Source: Candidatus Flexicrinis proximus
GTDB lineage: Bacteria; Chloroflexota; Anaerolineae; Aggregatilineales; Phototrophicaceae
DNA: 64,000 nucleotides
Direction of reading: 5' to 3'
Assembly: GCA_016712885.1 (NCBI GenBank)
Contig: JADJQF010000004.1
Coordinates: forward strand, 248,001 to 312,000
This document shows positions 33,573 to 41,800 of the stretch, piece by piece (the stretch's first letter is position 1; every line of letters begins with the position of its first letter). A program made the translations under genes and the position numbers. The notes beneath the pieces are model-generated. The model searched no databases, was not told the DNA's origin, and worked only from the letters and a program-made list of their open reading frames with translations.

Positions 33573-33649
33573 CATTCCCCTAAACCGAGTTATGAATTTG
33601 CACTTCAGTGCCTTCCACTGTGTTTTGTCGCCGCCAGCACAGCCAAAGC

Positions 33650-33730
33650 GCAGATGAGGGAGTCGAGAGGGTGGCAACCCTCTCGCGGTGGCGTGGGGGC
33701 AGCGCCTCCACGCACAAAAACGCATACTGG
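33650..33730 (+). repeat. Two-hairpin repeat, family A, copy 4
   Basis: Stem 1 is CGAGAGGGT / ACCCTCTCG; stem 2 is GCGTGGGGGC / GCCTCCACGC with one G-T. The outer C-G pair replaces the T-A of copy 2. It fills the gap between hsp20 and the SH3b protein gene. Confidence 0.88.
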
Positions 33731-33805
33731 CCTCCGGATAAGTTGCGCGGATTCCGTTTTGCGCGACAATAAAGATGTGATGCTTTACTAAAATGGAGAA
33801 TGCAT

Positions 33806-35956
33806 ATGCGACGCTTGCCGTTGTACTTCCTGCTCGCACTGCTGGTCCTGATGGTTGCACCTGCTTACGCCATCCCGGCCGAATTTACGGCGTGGCTCTA
33901 TACGCCTGACACCGGCACCATGACGCTGGTTGACCTGTCGGGGGAGGTCGACTCGTTTGAGCTGCCCCTCGCGCCGCCCTACGACGTGCGCCCATTTACC
34001 AACGTCGTCGTTTCGCCCAATGGCAATACCATCGCCTACGTGCTGGGTCAGTCCGGCTCGTTCAATCAACAGTTGATGGTCTACAGCTATTCCTCGCGGG
34101 CGATCATCGCTCAGTATCCCGTAACCAACGTCGCCTATACCAGCATCGACTTTGGCGGGCGCTTCGCCTTCAGCCCGGACTCGAACCTGGTCGCGTTTGG
34201 CTACAGCAAAGACCCGGCTGGCTGGGAGATGGTCGTCATCGACCTGACCAGCTTCAGTATCGCCGGCAGCATCAGCAGTCTGGATCCTGCCCTCAGCGGC
34301 GTCGAAGCTAACTTCGGCATCACCCCCATGCCGACCTACTTCATCTCATCCAATTCGCTGGCCTTTGCCCTGATTCGCGGTGGCACCGAGGCCTCCGAAC
34401 CCGCCGCCAGCTTTGTCTGGGATCTCGTCACCAACGGCGTGACACCGAATGTCGGCTATGGCTCGGCCTCTGATGTCTTCCGCCCGACGGGCGAAGCCGT
34501 CATGACCTTGACCGACACCCGTTTCGGGTCGACCCCGGATGCGTTTATGTTCGGCCAGCAGAATACGCTGCAGGTCTACGACTCGACCGCTGCCGCGCGC
34601 TGGCCGGTCTATGCCAACGCCGCCTGGTCCATGTATATGGCCCGCTTCGTGTTCAACGGCCGCCAGGTAGCCTTTGTGGCCTATGACGGTACCGCCGAAC
34701 GCGCCTATATCCTCAACCGTGACGGCTCCCTGGCCGGTTCGCTGCCGGTGGGCGTCGTTCCTTACGACATCGCGGGCGTGCCGGATGGCTTCATCTATGC
34801 CAAGCAGGACGGCGGCATTCCTGGCCTCTACAGCATTAACCTGCGTGCCGGCGACACCAACGGCTCGCTGGTCTGGAGCGGCGTTCCCAACACCTATCCG
34901 CGTATCGCCTGGGTCGGGGCGCTCGGCAGCGCCGATTTCATGTTCGTCGATCCGCCCTATGCGGCCTGGGCTGAACTCGCCGAACGTGTTGCCGACAGCG
35001 AAGGCAGCAGCGGCTCTTCCGAAACCGCCGGTATCCTCCGTATTGGCGCCACTGCGACCGTCTTTACGACCGAAGGCGACTCGCTCCGCGTCCGTTCCGG
35101 CCCGGGGACCAGCTTCGTCGTCCTGCGCGAAATCGACCCCGGCACCGTCGTCACGCTCGTCGATGGCCCGACCAGCGCCGGCGGGTTTGTCTGGTGGAAT
35201 ATCCGTCTCGCCGATGGCACGACCGGCTGGGTCGTCGAATTCGCCGACGGTGAGCAAACCCTCATCCCCGTCAGCGGCGGCGGCGCAGCAACTCCGGTCG
35301 TTTCCGCGGCCACAGCCACACCCGGCGCCGATCCGTCCGTGCCGTCGCAGCTTCGCGTAGGCGACAATGCCTTCATCACGACCAACTCGCTGCGCCTGCG
35401 CAGTGTTCCGGGCTTTGCCGGCGCCGTCCTGCGCGAAATGACGCGCAATACCTTTGTCCGTATCATTGGCGGCCCCACCCGTGCCGATAACTTCGACTGG
35501 TGGCAGCTTCGCCTCCTGGATGGCACGCAGGGTTGGGCCGCGGAAGTCGTCGGCACTGAGCGCGTCATCACCTTCACGACCAGTCCCGCTCCCACCTCGA
35601 CTCCGCTCGTCCTTGTCCTGATCCCGACGCCGACGCCGCTGATCTTCGTCATCCTGACGCCGGCCGTCCCGGTACAGACCTCCCCGGCGGATGGCGCTGT
35701 TTTCAACATCTTCCCGCGCACGACCACCCTGATGTGGAACGCAGCAAGTGGCGCATCGAGCTATGAGGTGCGCCGCCAGTGGTGCGACGGCAGCGGCAAC
35801 AACTGCAACAACTATACTGACGTGACCACCGCCGCCACCTCCTACACCTTCGACTTCATCGGCGCTCAGGTTGGACGTTGGCGCGTGCGCTCGGTCTCTG
35901 CCGGTGGGGTGAAGAGCGATTGGTCGCCGTGGCGCACCTTCCGCCACCAGCAGTAA
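33806..35956 (+). CDS. Secreted SH3b-domain protein
   Basis: A 716-residue exported protein. Signal peptide 1-23 (FLLALLVLMVAPAYA). Residues about 25-400 are beta-propeller-like with WD40/TolB-type blades (VVSPNGNTIAYVLG, AFSPDSNLVAFGYSKD). Two bacterial SH3 domains follow (about 415-480 and 515-585: DSLRVRSGPGTSFVVLREI and NSLRLRSVPGFAGAVLREM), each closing with a Trp-rich strand such as GFVWWNIRL. A Pro/Thr linker (SPAPTSTPLV) leads to a C-terminal Fn3-like module (SPADGAVFN to WSPWRTFRHQQ). SH3b domains commonly bind cell-wall peptide stems. GGAG is 7 bases before ATG 33806. Confidence 0.82.
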   Translation: MRRLPLYFLLALLVLMVAPAYAIPAEFTAWLYTPDTGTMTLVDLSGEVDSFELPLAPPYDVRPFTNVVVSPNGNTIAYVLGQSGSFNQQLMVYSYSSRAIIAQYPVTNVAYTSIDFGGRFAFSPDSNLVAFGYSKDPAGWEMVVIDLTSFSIAGSISSLDPALSGVEANFGITPMPTYFISSNSLAFALIRGGTEASEPAASFVWDLVTNGVTPNVGYGSASDVFRPTGEAVMTLTDTRFGSTPDAFMFGQQNTLQVYDSTAAARWPVYANAAWSMYMARFVFNGRQVAFVAYDGTAERAYILNRDGSLAGSLPVGVVPYDIAGVPDGFIYAKQDGGIPGLYSINLRAGDTNGSLVWSGVPNTYPRIAWVGALGSADFMFVDPPYAAWAELAERVADSEGSSGSSETAGILRIGATATVFTTEGDSLRVRSGPGTSFVVLREIDPGTVVTLVDGPTSAGGFVWWNIRLADGTTGWVVEFADGEQTLIPVSGGGAATPVVSAATATPGADPSVPSQLRVGDNAFITTNSLRLRSVPGFAGAVLREMTRNTFVRIIGGPTRADNFDWWQLRLLDGTQGWAAEVVGTERVITFTTSPAPTSTPLVLVLIPTPTPLIFVILTPAVPVQTSPADGAVFNIFPRTTTLMWNAASGASSYEVRRQWCDGSGNNCNNYTDVTTAATSYTFDFIGAQVGRWRVRSVSAGGVKSDWSPWRTFRHQQ

Positions 35957-35987
35957 GGCCATCGCTCCGGGTATCACCGTGATTCAC

Positions 35988-36040
35988 AGAGAGGAGGCCC
36001 CAGGGGACAATCGCTCCCTGAGGCCTCCTCTCTTCTTTTC
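35988..36040. terminator. Strong, possibly bidirectional terminator
   Basis: AGAGAGGAGGCC (35988-35999) pairs perfectly with GGCCTCCTCTCT (36022-36033), with an inner CAGGG/CCCTG stem, then TCTTCTTTT. It lies between the SH3b gene and the convergent 122-residue gene and could serve both. Confidence 0.85.
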
Positions 36041-36063
36041 CAGCTTTGCTTCCCTCGCGCCTT

Positions 36064-36432
36064 CTATTCGCCGACTTCTGCCGAGCCGACTGGCTCCTTG
36101 TTCGTCGTGACGCTCACCCAATCGGGCTTCTCGTCATACAGGTGGCCGAAGATCGGCCTCTCATGGCGCAGCATGTCCACAAAAGCCAGGATGTCGGCCA
36201 CCGGCATATACATCGCGCCCTTACGCTCCGCCGGGTTAAACGACGGTGCGGGAACCGGGCTGTCCGGCGACAGAAAAATCACGTCCAGCGTGTACTCGGC
36301 TTTGGACTGCGGCTCGATGCCGGTACACTTGACCAGCCCGCGTATTCTGATCTGCGCGCCGCCCACGTCCCTCCGTTCGAGCTGCCGCCAGGAAATCTGG
36401 TAGTGCTTGATTTCGAATATAACCGAGGCCAT
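36064..36432 (-). CDS. Protein of unknown function (122 aa)
   Basis: A 122-residue soluble, beta-rich protein that I do not recognise. Notable stretches: FEIKHYQISWRQLERRDVGG, YTLDVIFLSPDSPVP and ERPIFGHLYDEKPDWVSV. No signal or membrane segment. GGGAG precedes ATG 36432 by 7 bases, supporting expression. It stands alone, flanked by a terminator and a hairpin-repeat cluster. Confidence 0.6.
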   Translation of the reverse strand: MASVIFEIKHYQISWRQLERRDVGGAQIRIRGLVKCTGIEPQSKAEYTLDVIFLSPDSPVPAPSFNPAERKGAMYMPVADILAFVDMLRHERPIFGHLYDEKPDWVSVTTNKEPVGSAEVGE

Positions 36433-36526
36433 GCAGACACTCCCGTCTCGTTATGCTGAACCGATAGTATAACGTCAGTTATGGATAAGGCGCGCGCAGG
36501 CTTGTGCCCTCTGGACTCCCTAATGT

Positions 36527-36610
36527 CCTTGGGCTTCGCCTGCGAAGCCCAAGGCAAAAGAAGGGTGCAGGGATGCAAATTCCTGCTGGGGTTTGGGGTG
36601 AAACCCCAAG
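36527..36610 (+). repeat. Hairpin-repeat cluster, family B copy 1 with an extra 13-bp hairpin
   Basis: Three hairpins in a row: CCTTGGGCTTCGC / GCGAAGCCCAAGG (perfect, 13 bp); GCAGGGA / TCCTGC; and TTTGGGGT-GAA-ACCCCAAG. The last two match the layout of the repeat at 51871-51919. Confidence 0.75.
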
Positions 36611-36679
36611 TTATTCATAACTCACGTTAGTATAAGGTCTCCTGTTTCCGCGTTCCAGTTTTCCCCTCACGCAGGTGAT

Positions 36680-38665
36680 TTAGTTCTGCGGGGCTTGGGC
36701 CGGAAGATTAATGGTAAACGTCGTGCCTTCCCCGATGCGGCTCTTGCACTTGATGTCTCCGCCCAGCACCACCACGCTTTCTTTGACGATCGCCAGCCCC
36801 AGCCCCGAACCTTCGATTCCGGTCGCGTTGTCTGCGCGGTGAAAGGCCTCGAATATCCGCGGTTGGTCGGCTTCCGGGATGCCGCGTCCCTCGTCTCTTA
36901 CCTTTACAGTCACGTGATCCTCGGCAGGGCAGATTTCCGCCGTGATGGTGGTCCCGATTGGCGAGTATTTAACGGCGTTGGTGAGCAGATTGATCAGAAT
37001 CTGCTCCAGTAGCCGGCGGTCGCTGATGATCAGCGCGTTCTCGCAGATAGCCACCACTTCGAACACATGCTGCTGCTGATCGGTGAGCCGCAGGTTTTCC
37101 ACCAGTCCCTGTACGACTTCGACCAGATCGAGCGACTCTGGATTGACTCGTAAACGTCCTGCGGTCGCCCGTCCCAGCAGCAGCACGTCGTCCAGCAGCG
37201 CCGTCATCCGGTTCGCTTCGCTCGTCACGATGTCCAGCTTGCGCGCCATGTTCTCTTTGGTCAGCTTGTGGAAATAGTTCTTCAGGATGTCGATCGTCGA
37301 TACGATAATCGACAGCGGCGTGCGGAATTCGTGCGTGACCATCGACGTGAAGCGCTCCTTGAGCAGCGTCACCTCGCGCTCTTTCTGCAGCTCGATCTCA
37401 AGCGACTGCGTGTAGAGCCGTTCGGCCTCCAGCGCCCGCCGCTCGGTGATATCCAGCGCCATGATCAACCGTGCCCGCCGTCCGTTGAAGATAATGTCGC
37501 GTCCGGTCACTTCCGCCTCGAACAGGTCGCCGTTCTTACGCCGGTGCCGCCACGTCCCGAGTACCACTTTGTTGCCTACTGTGGGTTTCGTCTGCAGGAA
37601 TTCGATCAGCCGTTGGGCGTCCTCTTCCGGCCGGATGTCCAGCACCTTCATGTGCAGGAACTCGTCGCGGCTGTACCCGTAGGAATTGACCGCGGCGTCG
37701 TTCACCGCCAGATACTCCAGTGTAGCCAGGTCGTACACCCAGATCGGCAGCGGATTCTCGTTGAAGAGATGCTCATAGCGCTCGCGCTCGATCTCCAGCT
37801 GTTCCTCAATGCGTTTCATGTGCGTGATGTCGCGCCCGATCGCCTGCACCATGCTGACATTTCCATTGTCATCCACGATGCCGTGATCCACCCAGCTTAT
37901 CCAGCGGACCGTCCCGCTTGCGTCGGTCAGCGGGTACTCTTCGGTCTTGGGCGTTGGGTCACGCAAGACCTCTTCCAGCCGCCGCATTATACGGGACAGC
38001 TCGCTCGGATCGGTCAGATCCAGGAAGCTGTGTCCGATAATCTCCTCACGTGTCTTATTGAAATATTCGCAGTACGAGTCGTTGACGAACACCACCGTGG
38101 TGTCTGGGCGATACAGGCACACCAGGTCGATTTGCCCCTCGACGATCCCGCGGTAACGCCTCTCGCTCTCTCGTACAGCCGCCTCTGCCTGCCTGCGCGG
38201 GCTGATGTCTCGGCTCACCGTCAGCACCGTCTCGACGACCGCATCGCTGTTGAAGACCGGAATCATCTGGACTTCATACGTGTACACCCGCTTGCGGCCC
38301 TGCAGTTCGTACGTACACCAGTGCTCTCGGCCTGTCTCGAACGGTATGCTTAGCTCCGTCGTCAAATGGTCGGCCAGCTCGCGCGACATGCTCATATCGT
38401 AAAACGTCCGGCCCAGGATATCCTCGACCGGCTTCGCCAGCATCTGTACCGATGACGGATTGACGTAGGTGTACTGGAGGTCGCGGTTAAATCGTGCAAT
38501 CAGGTCGGAGTTGGCGTCGGTCAGCGCATACATATCCCGAACATCGCGCACCGAATCGGTCAGGCCGTTCAGCCAGCTCCTGATCAGGTCGTCTACACTT
38601 ATGCCGCGGCGGCTTGCTTCCGCGGACAATCGTTCAACAAGTGCCGCTGATAATTCTTGCGCCAT
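36680..38665 (-). CDS. Soluble PAS-domain sensor histidine kinase
   Basis: A 661-residue hybrid-free kinase with no membrane segment. A short N-terminal helix-rich piece (SAEASRRGISVDDLIRSWLNGL) resembles a ribbon-helix-helix. Three PAS domains follow (about 45-165, 170-290, 300-420; PAS-linked PAC ends such as VLTVSRDIS and MALDITERR). HisKA carries the phospho-acceptor His in MVTHEFRTPLSI; HATPase has NLLTNAVKYSP, DEGRGIP and GSGLGLAIVKE. It should sense a cytoplasmic cue and phosphorylate a response regulator, but none is adjacent, so it is an orphan kinase. Start ATG 38665, weak ribosome site. Confidence 0.93.
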   Translation of the reverse strand: MAQELSAALVERLSAEASRRGISVDDLIRSWLNGLTDSVRDVRDMYALTDANSDLIARFNRDLQYTYVNPSSVQMLAKPVEDILGRTFYDMSMSRELADHLTTELSIPFETGREHWCTYELQGRKRVYTYEVQMIPVFNSDAVVETVLTVSRDISPRRQAEAAVRESERRYRGIVEGQIDLVCLYRPDTTVVFVNDSYCEYFNKTREEIIGHSFLDLTDPSELSRIMRRLEEVLRDPTPKTEEYPLTDASGTVRWISWVDHGIVDDNGNVSMVQAIGRDITHMKRIEEQLEIERERYEHLFNENPLPIWVYDLATLEYLAVNDAAVNSYGYSRDEFLHMKVLDIRPEEDAQRLIEFLQTKPTVGNKVVLGTWRHRRKNGDLFEAEVTGRDIIFNGRRARLIMALDITERRALEAERLYTQSLEIELQKEREVTLLKERFTSMVTHEFRTPLSIIVSTIDILKNYFHKLTKENMARKLDIVTSEANRMTALLDDVLLLGRATAGRLRVNPESLDLVEVVQGLVENLRLTDQQQHVFEVVAICENALIISDRRLLEQILINLLTNAVKYSPIGTTITAEICPAEDHVTVKVRDEGRGIPEADQPRIFEAFHRADNATGIEGSGLGLAIVKESVVVLGGDIKCKSRIGEGTTFTINLPAQAPQN

Positions 38666-38794
38666 TGAGTTCAGCCAATAAGTGGAACAATTGAATTATA
38701 CCCGAGTCGGTGCAGTGTGATTGACACAATTTACTTAATGCTAGCATCTTGGCGGACGATGCCGGACTGCGGTACCGGCTTCACTCTCGGTTAC

Positions 38795-38864
38795 AAAAAA
38801 GGGCTGAGGATCGCGGGGCGCTTACCAGTCCTGCCGGTGAGCTCTTCCTCGCCATCCTCAGCCC
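38795..38864 (-). terminator. Terminator of the giant adhesin gene
   Basis: GGGCTGAGGAT (38801-38811) pairs perfectly with ATCCTCAGCCC (38854-38864) over a long loop and is followed on the minus strand by a run of six T. It is about 20 bases past the adhesin stop. Confidence 0.75.
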
Positions 38865-38886
38865 TAAAGCCTCTATCGCTTGCTGC

Positions 38887-41800
38887 TTAAGGCAGCGCCA
38901 TCACGCGCACAACCGCCACCCACCAGCCATCGTAATAGCCGTCTTTCAGCGGCAGCGACGGATTACCGCCCACGCCGTCCCCGTTCCACCCGACCACATC
39001 GCTGTTGTCGCAGTCGTTACGCGTCCAGCAGTACGTCGAGATGCGGTCAAGTCTCATCCGCAGTAGAACGTAGCTTCCTTCGAACGAGTTCAGGTTGAAC
39101 AGCCGGACTTGCCACGCGTCCGTATCAGGGTTCGTTAAGCCGGTCTCGCCGTCGAAGTTCGGGCTGACGGCGTCGATTGCACCGACATCCGTATCCATAC
39201 CCGTCTGCCGCCACGTGAAGCCGCCGTCCGAGCTGACTTCGACACGCGCTTCCGAATTCGAGTGCAGCCTGTACTTGGTCTGGATTTCCATGACCGGGTA
39301 GTTGCCTGCCCCGAACCCCGTGAGGTCCAGCAGGTGACGGCCCAGCAGCGACGTGTTCGCATACGGGATCGCCGGCTCATCCGGTGTCGCGCCGCCGGTA
39401 AACTTCGGGCTGTCCGAGAACGAGTACTTGCCGTCGCTGGCGGTCAGCTGGATCAACCCGCTGCCCGTCCGGTCGTAGTGCTGCAGCGTCAGCCGGTAGC
39501 GCCTGCCAAGCAGGAACGAGAGCCCTGCCGGCGTCACGCCCTGGTCGGTCGTCGCGCTGTGGTCGGTCCAGTTATTGATGATGTTCCATTCGATCGGGCT
39601 GTTCGGGATCGGCACGCCGCCCGCATCCAGTTCCTCGATCTTGAAGCGTACCGCATCGTCCGAACGCGTGGTGAAACTGCGCGCGCCCGGTTGGAAGCTC
39701 AGGCCGTCCACTGCGATGTCGACCGTGAACTCTGCGACCAGATCGTTCGTCGGTGACCAGCCGGCCACCGGGCTTCCGCCGCCGTAGTTCAGGTTGATGG
39801 TCGAATAGACCGCTGTACGGTGCGGGGTGGCTCTCGGGAATGTGCTCAGGAAGATTCCTGCGCCGACACCGAAGCGCCGGTCACCCGAAGCGCCCGCGTC
39901 CTGGCCCAACTGCCAGCAGTTGATTGCGCCGCCCCACGGGCAGTTCCACCACCTCCCGGACCACAGGCCCAGCGAGACGGGCGTTCCTGCGCCGCCGATG
40001 AAGATATTCTGGTCCAGCGCCCACTTGCCTTCGCCGATCCAGTTGGCCATCGAAGTCGCCGTATCGCTGAACACCGACGACAGGATCGTGGTGGTCGGCG
40101 CCGGCAGCCGGTAGGCCACTTCCACGCCGTCGACATACCAGCCGTCGAAGTTTGTATCGTTGCTGTCGTACGCGTCGTACAGGAAGCGGATACGGATTTG
40201 CTTGCCCGGCGTAGTCGGCGAAAGCGGGCTGTAGGCAAACGGCGCCAGGTTGACCGAAATCTTGCGCCAGCCGTAGCTGAGCGACGGTGCCGACGAATTG
40301 GTCACGGTCCAGATCGGGTTGCTCGTGCTCGGATAGTTCGTCTGCCACGCCGACCAGCCGCGCTCCTGCTCGTAACACTGCAGTACGGGCTGCGACGCGC
40401 AGCGTGCCGGCATTCCCGCATCGATCGTCGAGGCCGAACTCGTGTCTTTGACCGAGATTTGTACTCGGATCGCTTCGTCTTCGCCGATGTGATAGCGGGT
40501 CCAGAAGTTCAGAACCGGGGCTTCGTCTTCCGCGAATACGCCGCGCAGGTCGAAGACGCGGTCCAGCTCAAGCACGTTGTACGACTGCTGTGCCGTCACC
40601 CATGCCGTATCGCCGAAGTCGTCGGTGTTCGAAGGCAGCATCCGTAGACCTGTCGGTGCACGGTCCTGTCCGCCGACCGAACTGTCGTGGAAGCTGAACG
40701 AGCCACTGCCGTCACGCTTCTCGTAGCTGACCGCCGACCACTCGCCGCCCAGTTTCCAGTCGTTCTCGTAGCGGCGTCCGTCCAGCGACCCATCAGGCTC
40801 GCTGAAGAAGAAGCTGCCGGTACCAGTACCCAGTGCGACGCTCGTCGTCGGGTCGACTCGGTTCTGGTTCGACGGCCACAACCGCACCGTGCGCATTGTG
40901 TTTTCTTCAAGCCGGATGTCGTCGACGAAGATGCCTGGCGCGTTGCTTGAGCCGTCGGCCCTTAGGACAAAACGGATGAGGATGTCGTCGTCCGTCAGCC
41001 CTGTTCCCGTGCCCACGCCCGGTGCGCCGTTGCCGTCCGCCGTGAACTGTTTGTAGATCGGGTACAGGCTTACGCGCACCGGCTCCCACGCCAGGTTGAT
41101 CGCCGTCGTGGCGCTGCCGCCCATCGCGTAGCGGTACAGCCACAGGATGCGGTAGCTTGAATCCGGCTCGCTCGCGCGTTTCCACTGCACTTCGAAGTTG
41201 TCGTTACCCGCCAGGTTGCGCCAGTGGAAGAACGTCAGGTTCGGGTCGATGGCCGGGCCGCCGAATGTATTGGATGTGCCGGTCGCGCCGCCAGCCTCCA
41301 GCATCACCGTCTTGCTCGGTGTGTCGTTGTACAGGTCGATCGGCCAGCGCATGGTCATATAGCTGACCATGCCGTCAGTGTAATTTGACGCCGGCGATGA
41401 GGCGTACGACAGCTCGACATCGCCCGGCGAAGCGTCTACGCGCCGGTGGCCAAGGGTCGATGTTGCTGCCCACGACCCGGTATAGCGCCAGTTGTAGAGC
41501 GGGCCAAGCAGCTGTGCGTCATCGCTGAACGGGTAGTTCAGCCACTTGTTGGACTCGGCGCGCCCCAGCCGGATTTGATCGATCCACCAGCCATCGCGCA
41601 GCGCGGCTTGCTTGTGCACCATCATCGCAAACCGGATTCGGATTCTGGCCGGGTTGCCGACGATGCCGTCGAGGCTCACGATCTGCTCTTGCAGCGTCAG
41701 CGACTGAACCGTTCCGGTATCCGTCACCGGGCGCAGAAGCCCGTCTGTGAAGGTGGTCCATACCGCCGGGCTGACATTGTACGGGGTCACCGAATACTGA

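Noticed and set aside
34346..35977. 543-residue open frame antisense to the SH3b protein gene
   Set aside because: The plus-strand protein has clear domains and signal peptide; the antisense frame is low-complexity Gly/Arg/Asp.
37268..38353. 361-residue open frame antisense to the histidine kinase
   Set aside because: Antisense shadow of PAS domains with no family features.
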